Source of the DNA: Nonlabens xiamenensis
Lineage (GTDB): Bacteria; Bacteroidota; Bacteroidia; Flavobacteriales; Flavobacteriaceae
Reading direction: 5' to 3'
NCBI RefSeq assembly: GCF_003865345.1
Contig: NZ_RMVE01000003.1
Location: forward strand, 434,001 to 498,000
DNA: 64,000 nucleotides
The notes under the pieces were generated by a model, which worked only from the letters and a program-made list of their open reading frames with translations, had not been told where the DNA came from and did not search any database. Shown one piece after another: positions 15,627 to 24,363 of this stretch. The translations under genes and the position numbers were made by a program. Positions within the stretch are counted from its first letter, which is position 1; each line of letters begins with the position of its first letter.

Positions 15627-16072
15627 AACAAACCTTTAAGATCATTTATCCAAGTATTACTTCCTGATGAATAATAAACCAAACCAAGATAAAATGTAAA
15701 ATTTTGTTCGCATAATTCATTGATTTTTGATAAGGAAATATAATTTTCATCACTTCCAAACTCTCTGAACATTGTGATTAAAATTGTAGGAGTGGTTATA
15801 CTTTTACGTTTCATCTCTTTTAAAAGGTTAAATCCACCAAAACTTTCATATTCGACACTATCTCCTACCAAGTCATCTTCCCATTTAGGAATGGTCATAT
15901 CTAAGATTATTAAGTCAAACTTTTTAAATCTCAAAGCTTTTAAACCACCTCTAAATGATTTTTTAATTGTTAAATTTGATTTGAAATTGACTTCATTATT
16001 AAAGAAACTCCTTATGTCGGAAATTTTTTTTGTGTCATCTTCGACTATTAAAATTTCTTGTATACTACTCAT
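15623..16072 (-). CDS. Stand-alone receiver (DtcB-like)
   Basis: 149 residues made only of a receiver domain. The acidic pocket is E11-D12-D13, the phospho-acceptor D58 (LIILDMTIP) and the conserved threonine in ILITMF. The Lys usually found after strand five is not evident. There is no output domain. In Detocs, DtcB is a stand-alone receiver thought to buffer phosphate and prevent accidental activation of the effector; this gene has that position and form. It overlaps the kinase gene by eight bases and the effector gene by four. Confidence 0.85.
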   Translation of the reverse strand: MSSIQEILIVEDDTKKISDIRSFFNNEVNFKSNLTIKKSFRGGLKALRFKKFDLIILDMTIPKWEDDLVGDSVEYESFGGFNLLKEMKRKSITTPTILITMFREFGSDENYISLSKINELCEQNFTFYLGLVYYSSGSNTWINDLKGLL

Positions 16073-19000
16073 AAATTTTCATTGGAATTAACAATTCAAT
16101 AGTAATTCTATTATTTTCATACTCATAATCAAACTTACTTAGTTTAGCACCTAAATCATACTTCAAAATTCGTTTAATTTTTGCCAAACCACTACCACCT
16201 TCAATATTTACTTTTGAGCCATCAGTATCTGAAGTTATCCAATCTTTTTTAATACTATCTAATGTATGAATTAGGTGTTTTTTGTCAAGTGTTTCACAAA
16301 CGTTATTTGCTACTTTTATATTTAAGGTTGATTCACTGTGAGATAATTCAATTGAGCATTTTTGTTTCTCATACTCTAAGTGAGAATGCTCAATGACATT
16401 TTCTAGCAAAATTTGAAATATGTAGATAAAATGTATATATCCGTAAGTTGAAAAATCTTCGTCACAGATAATTTTTGGTTTAAATCCTATGTTTTTGAAT
16501 TGTACTAGTGACAGACTTGTTTGAATAACGGATGAAAAGTCTAGAAGACTTTCATAATAATCTTCTGTAAGCTTGAACCATTTGAAGACATTATTCTCCA
16601 TCTCATTAATAAATTGCGTCTTAGCAGACATAATACTGTTTTCAAGGGACACCAATTTTTTGTCTTGAAATTCTTTATTAATGCTATCAGACAATGAGTT
16701 AAACTCTGATAACACATTTTCCAATACAAGAGGAAAATGTAATTGTCTAATTTTATCACATATTGAAACTGTTCTTGTTTTAAGAATGTCAAAAACAGCA
16801 TCTACAAACTCATCATAATTTGTGTCCGCTGATTTTAAAGTCTCATAAACATACATGTAAAAATCTTCATTGAATTGGTAGTTGAAAAAACCTTGTGGTG
16901 ATTGCTGATTTTTAGAAGTGTAAATCTGAATTTTATTTTCAATAAGATCAATTATTATCTCGTCTATTTTTTTTGAAAAAATTTTCAAACAGTTCTGGAG
17001 CCTTAAAATTTCATCTCTCGTAAAAATATTATATTGAATAGTCCAAAACTCAATGTCTTGGTAAGTGCCATCATTAATCTTGGATACTAAATTAAATCTT
17101 TCTATTGTTCCCCTTATCACATTTTCAAGTGCACCATGTCTTATTCTGGTGCTTAAACAACCATCAAGCCCATATTCTTTACTATAAAGAAAGTTATTCG
17201 TTAATTCGTTAAATAATGCTTTGAAAGCAACAAATGAAGCATTTGAAGTTTTAGTCTTAACTTCATTTTCGTAAATGACTGAAATTTCTCCCTCATCATC
17301 ATAGATCAGAAAATCATTATCCTTAGTAAATTCAATTAACAATTTTAATCGAGAGAAACTATTCTGAAGGACTGTTCGGTGAGTTAAATCAAGACTACTA
17401 GAATTAATCGTTATTCTTCCATCATTGACTTCTTTCATCAATGATTTTATTTTGCGCTGGCTATTAATTCTAGCTAATTCACTAATAATAGCCTCCTTAT
17501 TATCAACATCATAATCTAACAATTTGGTAAGGATAAATTTTCTTTCTTCCGTAACTTGATTCCTATCTTCAAATTCCAAAAAGTTACCCATAACATCCTC
17601 GGTACAGATGTTTTTAAGTAGATATATAACTTTCCATTTTTCCAGAACATTAATATAATCCAAAAGCCCTCTAGGCTTATCAATAGATATACTATTACAA
17701 AAGTCTTCCAAAGCTACAAATTGATAATATGAAGTTGCATTGGCTTGATGATAAAAAATAACCATCTCTATTTCGTTAACCAATACTTCTTCTTCTGTTA
17801 TCTGTTGATAAACAAGTTCTACATCCACAATTGTACTATGTAGCTTTTCACTATGACTGGAATCAACATACAATTTTACAGCTTCTGCGTAACTTTTATT
17901 TCTTAATAAAGTATAAAACTCATAAACAAAAAGCTCAGATTCTTCAGCGCCAATCAATTTATAGCTATCTTGAAATTTACAAATTTCCTCTTTCAATTTG
18001 ACTATATCATTTCTACCAAATAAAGATCTAATATGATAAAGATGTCTTTTCTTTTGAGGAATTAAATCTTTTAAATCCTCTAATTCATAAGTATTTTGAG
18101 AAATTTTATAATTAATTGAATGACTTAATGAATTTTCAAAATTGAAGTGAATAGCGGGATTAATCAAATAACCAACTGGATTAGAATAATTTGAATTAAA
18201 AAAATAAAGATTATTTATAATTTTAGAACCATTTATTCTGGTCATTCCTGATACTAACGATAGAAGTTTAAGAGAAAAACTTAGCGTAGGGTATTTAATT
18301 ATAATTTTTAGAAGTTCTTCTATATCATATGTATTTTCTAAAGAATTGTTGTAAATGTGGTATAAACAAATTATAGCTTTACCAATCTCAGAATCATCTA
18401 CCTTCATTTTTAAAGGAATAGACAGTTCATACGTTGATTTGATAAATGGCTCTATAATCTCTATCGCATCTGGGTTGTTCTCTAAAGTCTTTTCAAACTC
18501 ATCAATACAGTACTTATACTTTCCACGACTATAAGCTTCCATATACTTATGGACATCACTTGAGCTTGAGTCTTCAAATTTTAAAACTTCTAGGTATTCT
18601 AAAATTCTTTTGATTCTGTCATCCTTTATTTTTGAACTAATTAATAATAAACAACTTTTAACATCATCTAAATTTTCAAAATTTTCTTTAGACACTAGGT
18701 GCTGAATTAATGTTATCACCAATTCGTATCTATCTATCAGAGAATTTGCAGTAGATCTAAGTAAAAATTGAGAGTAGTTTTCATATTCAGGATAAATAAA
18801 ATGCCCTAATCTAAACATCAAAAATTCTCTCCAACCAGAGTCCAGATTACCTAAATCATAATTCATACTTCTCTTATATCTTGTGTATGAGATGTCTGTT
18901 TCAGCTTTTTTACTCAAATAGTTAAAATAGAAGCCAATTAAATTAGCATCTTTACTTTTTTTTAATTCTTTTGTTAATGTATTAAGATATTTCCAATTTC

Positions 19001-19427
19001 CCTCTGTCCCTTTGAATGTCTCTAAAACGGAGAATCTATTTTCTATACCCCAAAAAGAATAACTAATTTGTTCATCTATTTTGGCTAAAATTTTTAACCC
19101 TTTATCTAAATCATTTTTCACCAAATTGTTTTCAAATGATTTCTTTAGAGTTATGAAGTGATTAAGTTTATCAGCATGTTTATAAAAACTCCATGTTAAC
19201 CATGCTAATTCTCCTCCAAAATTATCGGAGTAATAAACTGAGTTGGAAACATGAATCTTGTTAATATTCTGAGGAAACAAATTGCCTTCAACAATAAGTC
19301 TTATATATGGATTGTTTTTATTCTGTTTAATTTGTTTAATAAACCCATTGAAACCTTGTTCTTTAAGATTACTTAGAATGGAGACCTTATTGGTTTTGGG
19401 ATGATACAAAGACTGCTTAAAATTCAT
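16065..19427 (-). CDS. Large histidine-kinase-like sensor with helical repeats (DtcA-like)
   Basis: 1120 residues from the ATG at 19427. A longer frame to 19487 runs through a terminator hairpin and is rejected. Residues 1 to about 600 are helical with TPR-like stretches (for example EAYSRGKYKYCIDEFEKTLE). A middle region holds LSTRIRHGALEN with H764, a candidate phospho-acceptor. The C-terminus is a HATPase: N-box N1010 in LLENVIEHSH and G-box EGGSGLAKI near 1075. No membrane span or classical HisKA box is seen, so sensing is cytoplasmic. This fits DtcA of Detocs defence systems, where phage infection triggers the kinase. Confidence 0.8.
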   Translation of the reverse strand: MNFKQSLYHPKTNKVSILSNLKEQGFNGFIKQIKQNKNNPYIRLIVEGNLFPQNINKIHVSNSVYYSDNFGGELAWLTWSFYKHADKLNHFITLKKSFENNLVKNDLDKGLKILAKIDEQISYSFWGIENRFSVLETFKGTEGNWKYLNTLTKELKKSKDANLIGFYFNYLSKKAETDISYTRYKRSMNYDLGNLDSGWREFLMFRLGHFIYPEYENYSQFLLRSTANSLIDRYELVITLIQHLVSKENFENLDDVKSCLLLISSKIKDDRIKRILEYLEVLKFEDSSSSDVHKYMEAYSRGKYKYCIDEFEKTLENNPDAIEIIEPFIKSTYELSIPLKMKVDDSEIGKAIICLYHIYNNSLENTYDIEELLKIIIKYPTLSFSLKLLSLVSGMTRINGSKIINNLYFFNSNYSNPVGYLINPAIHFNFENSLSHSINYKISQNTYELEDLKDLIPQKKRHLYHIRSLFGRNDIVKLKEEICKFQDSYKLIGAEESELFVYEFYTLLRNKSYAEAVKLYVDSSHSEKLHSTIVDVELVYQQITEEEVLVNEIEMVIFYHQANATSYYQFVALEDFCNSISIDKPRGLLDYINVLEKWKVIYLLKNICTEDVMGNFLEFEDRNQVTEERKFILTKLLDYDVDNKEAIISELARINSQRKIKSLMKEVNDGRITINSSSLDLTHRTVLQNSFSRLKLLIEFTKDNDFLIYDDEGEISVIYENEVKTKTSNASFVAFKALFNELTNNFLYSKEYGLDGCLSTRIRHGALENVIRGTIERFNLVSKINDGTYQDIEFWTIQYNIFTRDEILRLQNCLKIFSKKIDEIIIDLIENKIQIYTSKNQQSPQGFFNYQFNEDFYMYVYETLKSADTNYDEFVDAVFDILKTRTVSICDKIRQLHFPLVLENVLSEFNSLSDSINKEFQDKKLVSLENSIMSAKTQFINEMENNVFKWFKLTEDYYESLLDFSSVIQTSLSLVQFKNIGFKPKIICDEDFSTYGYIHFIYIFQILLENVIEHSHLEYEKQKCSIELSHSESTLNIKVANNVCETLDKKHLIHTLDSIKKDWITSDTDGSKVNIEGGSGLAKIKRILKYDLGAKLSKFDYEYENNRITIELLIPMKIYE

Positions 19428-19442
19428 ATAAGTAAAAATAAT

Positions 19443-19467
19443 AAATGGGAGCATAAAACTCCCATTT
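19443..19467 (-). terminator. Terminator between the DUF3871 gene and the Detocs-like operon
   Basis: AAATGGGAG and CTCCCATTT form a perfect nine-base-pair stem with a seven-base loop, four bases past the DUF3871 stop on the minus strand and followed by ATTATTTTTA. It separates the replication-type genes from the kinase gene. Confidence 0.8.
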
Positions 19468-19471
19468 AGAA

Positions 19472-20479
19472 TCAACTTAAAAACCAACGGTAATCTGAAT
19501 CACCATTGATAGCTTTTGAGATACCTTCTGCAAAACTGAAGGCATTTTCATTCCTGTCTAGGAAAGAATCGATGTAAGATGATTTATTGGCTCCTGTGAA
19601 AAGATTATATACCTTCCACAGAGAGATATCACCAGACTCATTGCGACAAAAGCTATCATCTTGATAATAGTCTTTTGCAATTGTGTTGAATTGATTATCC
19701 GTAAGGAGTAGTTCTGGTAACTTACGCTTTTCCTCCTTGGATAAATACTGATACAACTTTGCCCTACCTATTAAACTAGCGAATTGTGAGTCTGACATCA
19801 CCTGCTTTTCTAAACTAAGCATTTGAGTTAACTGCTGGTCATGATTATAACTTGCTGTAAACTCCTTAACCTTTGCAAAAAGGTCATCAGTATTATCAGC
19901 TTTGATTTCTTTGCTATATCCATCAGTAGATATACAAAGGTTGCAGCAAACCATATTTTGAAAACCTACAAAGAACTTGAACTTTTCAAATGTCTTTTTG
20001 CTATACAGGTTTTCTTGATTATAAGCTCTAACTCCTCCAATAGTAAGTGCTAACAAGTTTCCCCCTACTTCCAATGTAATACTGGGTATTCTAGCAATCC
20101 AAGCCATTCTTTCATAATAGATAGTTCTTTGGTGGTCCTGCAATTCATTTGTTGGTATATGAATAGCATCAGGAGTTCTTCCCTTTATCATATGGCTAAT
20201 TCTAATCTCTGGTTGAGAAATTTCTCTGCCCAAAGCTTCCCTAGCCCCATTTAGAGCAGTATCTATAAACTGATTATGGCTTATAGTGATTTCGTTATCC
20301 TTACTGAATACGGGAATTGTGCATTCCTTTTCTAAATGAGAAAGGCTAACACTTTTGGTATTAGCCTCTATAAATGGATTTTTAGCTTCTATTTTTCTAG
20401 GTAAGCTTATTTCTCGACTAGTTGTAACTCCTTGTGGTAAAATACCATTAGGACTATTGTTGACTATTTGTAATTCCAT
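19472..20479 (-). CDS. DUF3871 family protein
   Basis: 335 residues. I recognise it as DUF3871, a family confined mainly to Bacteroidota mobile elements: it has the KNPFIEANT start and the characteristic YNLFTGANKSSYIDSFLDRN with the WFLS end. The central region (SHMIKGRTPDAIHIPTNELQ, then YYERMAWIARIP) is also typical. Function unknown; it usually accompanies a RecA-like ATPase, as here, whose 3' end it overlaps by 26 bases. A terminator follows. Confidence 0.85.
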   Translation of the reverse strand: MELQIVNNSPNGILPQGVTTSREISLPRKIEAKNPFIEANTKSVSLSHLEKECTIPVFSKDNEITISHNQFIDTALNGAREALGREISQPEIRISHMIKGRTPDAIHIPTNELQDHQRTIYYERMAWIARIPSITLEVGGNLLALTIGGVRAYNQENLYSKKTFEKFKFFVGFQNMVCCNLCISTDGYSKEIKADNTDDLFAKVKEFTASYNHDQQLTQMLSLEKQVMSDSQFASLIGRAKLYQYLSKEEKRKLPELLLTDNQFNTIAKDYYQDDSFCRNESGDISLWKVYNLFTGANKSSYIDSFLDRNENAFSFAEGISKAINGDSDYRWFLS

Positions 20480-21314
20480 TTTGACTGTGATTTAAGTTAG
20501 TTAATACTTGATTTCTTATTCTGTGTTGTGCTTTAGCGAAAGTGTGATTTAATTCGTCTTTATATTCCTTATTAGAATGATATAACTGGGATAACTCCTG
20601 CTCTGTGGTGGCTGTTTGGATTTTCTGTTTAATACTCTCCAAATCCACTCCTGAATTACACCATTGTTTTATTCGCTTACCTGTGGCTGCATTTATGATA
20701 AATTCTGGTTTATCGGTGAACAATCCAGTTCTATCTTTGCTAGCTTTAGCATAGTGAGCTATGTCCAAATCAAATACAATGGTAAATTCGTAATCCACAG
20801 AATCACGTTGAACTGCTTTAAGTCCTACCTTTTCTGGCACCATTTTACCATTCTTATTGTTAAGTACATAATCCTGTTTTACTCTCATAGTTGCAATGAA
20901 ATGAGCATCAGACTGAAGTATTTTATTGATAAATGCTTGTTGTCTTGGAGTGATCTTACCCCAGTTAGTAAAACTATTTCCTGGAAGAGAAGAATGAAAC
21001 TCAATGAGGAAGTCCCAGCAGTGGCTTATAGAATCTATAATAATTACCTCCATATTTGCCTTTAGGCATACATCAATTGCTTTAATGTAATTCTCTGGTG
21101 AATATGGTGGCTCCATTCTTAATACATTGTACTCTCCTAGATGAGCATACAAATCTGCTGAGCCATTTTCAGTATCAATTATTGCGACTTTGGATAGGTC
21201 ATTTGTGATTCCTTTCGCTAGGAGCAGTGAACTATAGGTTTTTCCTGCTCCTGATGGCGCTTGTAATGCCATCTTAATTTTGGCATTACGCCTTTCTGAT
21301 TTTCTTAATTGCAT
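20454..21314 (-). CDS. RecA-like AAA ATPase (Sak4/AAA_24 type)
   Basis: 286 residues. Walker A APSGAGKTYS (K25), a second acidic site in IIDTENGSADLY, and Walker B EVIIIDSISHCWD. The order and the following helical KITPRQQAFINKIL match phage-type Sak4 recombinases (AAA_24), which help ssDNA annealing or recombination. The end (VLTNLNHSQN) is variable. It lies in a minus-strand unit with DUF3871 and is divergent from the polymerase-like gene at 21489, sharing a palindromic intergenic region. Confidence 0.83.
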   Translation of the reverse strand: MQLRKSERRNAKIKMALQAPSGAGKTYSSLLLAKGITNDLSKVAIIDTENGSADLYAHLGEYNVLRMEPPYSPENYIKAIDVCLKANMEVIIIDSISHCWDFLIEFHSSLPGNSFTNWGKITPRQQAFINKILQSDAHFIATMRVKQDYVLNNKNGKMVPEKVGLKAVQRDSVDYEFTIVFDLDIAHYAKASKDRTGLFTDKPEFIINAATGKRIKQWCNSGVDLESIKQKIQTATTEQELSQLYHSNKEYKDELNHTFAKAQHRIRNQVLTNLNHSQNGITNSQQ

Positions 21315-21379
21315 GATTATTAGTTTATAATTAGTGAATTTTATGATTTTTCGTTATTTTTGTAGCTCATATGAAGCCA

Positions 21380-21430
21380 GTGAACTGTCTAATCATTTAG
21401 TGGTTTTTCTGATTAGGAAATTCAGTTCAC
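21380..21430. repeat. Long interrupted inverted repeat in the divergent intergenic region
   Basis: GTGAACTG (21380-21387) and CTAATCA (21389-21395) pair with TGATTAG (21410-21416) and CAGTTCAC (21423-21430), around a 14-base loop. It lies between the divergent AAA ATPase and polymerase-like genes. It could be an operator, an origin of replication or a recombination site. Confidence 0.6.
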
Positions 21431-21488
21431 AGCCTGCCATTAGTAATTAAATTAGTGGTTGCTCTTTCTTCTTCTGAAGAAAGGGATT

Positions 21489-22937
21489 ATGGAAAAAGCC
21501 ATAGAAAAACCTGATACTGAAAAGCCACAGGTTACCCTAAGTCCAAGCTCTCCAAGGCAAGTATTATCGGATAGAGCTACACATATTCCTTGTGAATACA
21601 CCATTTATATTCCATCTAATTTAGATTTAGAAAAATTGATGGCAGATAACCCTCCTAACTTTAAAACTAAATTAGATAGGGTTGCGTACATATGCTCTTT
21701 GATTTATGACAGGTCATATAGAAAACAAAAAGGTGAGGATAAAGTACCAAAGGCTTATGTTAGATTACATTCAAAGATTTTAGAATCAAAGGTCAAAGAA
21801 TATCCAAAAATTTTTATCTACTTAGAAGAACAAAATATAATATCAATAGATAGAACAAGTATAATAGGTAAGAAATCGAGAGGTTATAAATTTCAACAAC
21901 AGTTTTGGACAGAACCTAAACAGCATAAAATAAAAAGCAAAGTACTTATAAAGGCTATTCTGAGATATAAAGATTTATTTAAAAAGCAAGCTAGAAATAC
22001 ATCAAATACTATAGAGTACCATTATCCTGAACACCTGGACATCTGGTTCAACAATTTGTTGAAAATAGATTATAAAGGAGCTATTAGAGAATTAAACAGT
22101 CTTTATTTATCCGATTTGAAAGAATATGGTGAAGAAACTGCCTTTTTGAAAAAAACTTCCAGACACATTCCTTTAATTAAATTGCAAAAAGGAATTTTTC
22201 AAAGTACCATAGATAAAACAGCAGGTAGATATCATACTGTTCTAACCCAGTTAAAAAGTAACTTTAGAAAATTTATTACTTATAACGGTAAAAAACTTGT
22301 TTCAATTGATATTGTCAACTCTCAACCTCTGTTAAGTCTTGCTTTACTAAATACAGATATATACTATAGAAATAGAATTGATAAACTGATAAAAACATAT
22401 AATGATAACTTTTTACAACAACACTATTATGTTCGCAGTTTTACAAATCACAAGGATGTCATTGAATACTCACAGTCTGTAATCAATGGAACTATTTATG
22501 AAGACTTTGCAAATAAGCTAGTAGCATCCAATTTAATATCTACAAGCCTTTCTAAAAAAGAAATGCGTAAAGTAGCTAAGTCTGCGATGTTTAGCTGCCT
22601 TTTTAATAGAAAGAATGCTGATTACTATGATGATAGAGTAAAGCTATTTCAAAAAACATATCCAAACGTTTATTCAGCTTTTAAGGAAGTTAAAAGAGGT
22701 AAAGAAAATCATAGGGCACTAGCTTGTACTCTTCAGAATTTTGAAGCTCAATTAATAATTCAAACTGCTACTAAATATTTGTACGAAATAAACAATAAAA
22801 TCCCTCTCTTTACATTACATGATTCTATAATAACAACTCCAGAATATGAGGACTTAGTTTATCGAGTTATGAATAATACAATTTTTAAAGCCATGAATAT
22901 TGAACCTATACTAAAAATAGAATCTTGGGCTGCATAA
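21489..22937 (+). CDS. Putative replication protein with polymerase-palm-like motifs
   Basis: 482 residues from the ATG at 21489 (the frame reaches back to a TTG at 21459). I cannot name the family. Three spaced motifs recall family A polymerases: SIDIVNSQP with D274 (motif A-like), RKVAKSAMFSCLFNRKN near 359-376 (motif B-like), and LFTLHDSI with H444-D445 (motif C-like). The N-terminal half is basic and helical. The gene is divergent from the Sak4-like ATPase and followed by a terminator shared with the integrase. A role in replication or gap filling of the element is inference. Confidence 0.65.
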   Translation: MEKAIEKPDTEKPQVTLSPSSPRQVLSDRATHIPCEYTIYIPSNLDLEKLMADNPPNFKTKLDRVAYICSLIYDRSYRKQKGEDKVPKAYVRLHSKILESKVKEYPKIFIYLEEQNIISIDRTSIIGKKSRGYKFQQQFWTEPKQHKIKSKVLIKAILRYKDLFKKQARNTSNTIEYHYPEHLDIWFNNLLKIDYKGAIRELNSLYLSDLKEYGEETAFLKKTSRHIPLIKLQKGIFQSTIDKTAGRYHTVLTQLKSNFRKFITYNGKKLVSIDIVNSQPLLSLALLNTDIYYRNRIDKLIKTYNDNFLQQHYYVRSFTNHKDVIEYSQSVINGTIYEDFANKLVASNLISTSLSKKEMRKVAKSAMFSCLFNRKNADYYDDRVKLFQKTYPNVYSAFKEVKRGKENHRALACTLQNFEAQLIIQTATKYLYEINNKIPLFTLHDSIITTPEYEDLVYRVMNNTIFKAMNIEPILKIESWAA

Positions 22938-22941
22938 TTTG

Positions 22942-22964
22942 AAGAGGGGTATATTACCCCTCTT
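22942..22964. terminator. Bidirectional terminator overlapping the integrase stop
   Basis: AAGAGGGGTA (22942-22951) and TACCCCTCTT (22955-22964) pair perfectly with a three-base loop and have T-runs on both strands. The last three codons and stop of the integrase (KEG) lie inside the stem, so it serves both convergent genes. Confidence 0.85.
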
Positions 22965-24174
22965 TTACTTTTAGTTTTTCAGCTAAACTTTTCATCTGCT
23001 CACTAATACTCTTTTGGACAACTTTTCCATAATGAGCTTGAGTAATAGACATATTTGAATGCCCAAGGAGTTCACTCACTATTTCCATAGGAACATCATT
23101 ATACAGCAAAACAGTGGTTGCAAAAGTCTTTCTAGCAAGATGATGAGTCATTCTTTTTTCAATACCACAAACACCAGCAATTTCTTTTAAATAGGAATTG
23201 AATTTCTGATTTGAAATAACTGGCAAGAGCTTTCCTGATGGTAAATCACTATATAATTCAAGAATACTCTTTGCTTTAGGTAATAATGGTATAGCTAGTT
23301 GAGAACTAGTTTTCTTTCTCTTCATTTTAATCCATTCCACACAATCAAAACCTATTTCAACATTCTTTCTTGTAAGTGATGACATTTCTGCATAAGCTAA
23401 TCCAGTATAACAACAGAAAACAAACATATCTCTAACTTGTTGCAACCTTTCCTGAACAAAAACCTTTTCCTCTAATAGTTTTAATTCTTGTTGAGTTAGA
23501 AATAAGACTTCTTTTTTATATCTCTTAGGCTTATAGGAAATGAATGGATCTCTTTGCAAATAACCTTCTGAGATTGCTAATGAAATTACTTTTCTAACTC
23601 TTTGAATACATTTATTCACGGTGATTTGCTTATGTCCTTTTTCTGATTTAAGAAAGTAATCAAGGTCCTCAAGAAATTTCATAGTTAGGGAGGAAAGCAA
23701 AACATCTGATTTTTTGTAAGTAAAACTTATAAAATCTTTCAGTAGAGTTTCAGTACCTAACCATTTCTCAAAATATCTAGGAGCATAACTTTTGCCTACA
23801 AGCTTTTTCATTCTTGAATTATGTAAAGCCATAGTTTCTAAGAATGTTTTGTTCTTTTTGACGTTTTTGCCTTGATAAGCATAAAGAATATCGGCTACAT
23901 CAAATTCTTCATCTTGAACTTGTAGCATAAAAAAAGCCTTATTAATCTTTTGACTAATAAGGCTCAGTTGAGAATTTAGTAACTCATTTTGTTCTGTAGG
24001 AGGAAAAGCTTTTTGTTTCTTGCTATTCCAGAAATCTGGATTAATAAACAACCCAGTTGAGAAAGCTCTTCTCTTTTTCATATAGGTTAACCTACATTTT
24101 ATAGGACATAATCCTTTTTTGTTCAGCTTTGCTTTTTGTAAAACAAAGAGAACACTCAATTTATCTTGATACAT
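22954..24174 (-). CDS. int: Tyrosine recombinase (integrase) of the tRNA-Pro element
   Basis: 406 residues with a Bacteroidota-type N-terminal arm-binding part (residues 1-90), a SAM-like core-binding domain (about 105-210) and a catalytic domain. Catalytic residues H345, R348 (HHLARKTF), H372 (LLGHSNM) and nucleophile Y382 (HYGKV) are present. The first catalytic Arg is replaced by A260 in TGLAYAEM, a substitution known in the CTnDOT-like recombinases of this phylum, which also lack the first Arg. It lies 190 bases from the tRNA-Pro attachment repeat and so is the enzyme that inserted the element. Confidence 0.93.
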   Translation of the reverse strand: MYQDKLSVLFVLQKAKLNKKGLCPIKCRLTYMKKRRAFSTGLFINPDFWNSKKQKAFPPTEQNELLNSQLSLISQKINKAFFMLQVQDEEFDVADILYAYQGKNVKKNKTFLETMALHNSRMKKLVGKSYAPRYFEKWLGTETLLKDFISFTYKKSDVLLSSLTMKFLEDLDYFLKSEKGHKQITVNKCIQRVRKVISLAISEGYLQRDPFISYKPKRYKKEVLFLTQQELKLLEEKVFVQERLQQVRDMFVFCCYTGLAYAEMSSLTRKNVEIGFDCVEWIKMKRKKTSSQLAIPLLPKAKSILELYSDLPSGKLLPVISNQKFNSYLKEIAGVCGIEKRMTHHLARKTFATTVLLYNDVPMEIVSELLGHSNMSITQAHYGKVVQKSISEQMKSLAEKLKVKEG

Positions 24175-24333
24175 AATATCTAATTTTTTGGGGTACTCGA
24201 AATTTATTTTGGGAACCTAAAATGAACCCTTTTTAAAAAAAATAAAGAATGTAATCTTGAAATATCTATGATTTTTTGAAACCTAAGAGGAATAAGGTAA
24301 TCCTAAGCTATTACTTGATTTATAAGCACAAAA

Positions 24334-24362
24334 AATCCAGACCACATAATGTAATCTGGATT
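24334..24362 (-). terminator. Element-borne terminator after tRNA-Pro
   Basis: AATCCAGA and TCTGGATT form a stem followed by T6 on the minus strand, just after the tRNA-Pro 3' end. It belongs to the element side of the junction and replaces the original terminator at 1891-1925. Confidence 0.75.
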
Positions 24363-24363
24363 A

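Noticed and set aside
19428-19487. Longer start for the Detocs-like kinase gene
   Set aside because: The extension runs through a perfect terminator hairpin (19443-19467) and into the end of the DUF3871 gene; the ATG at 19427 is preferred.
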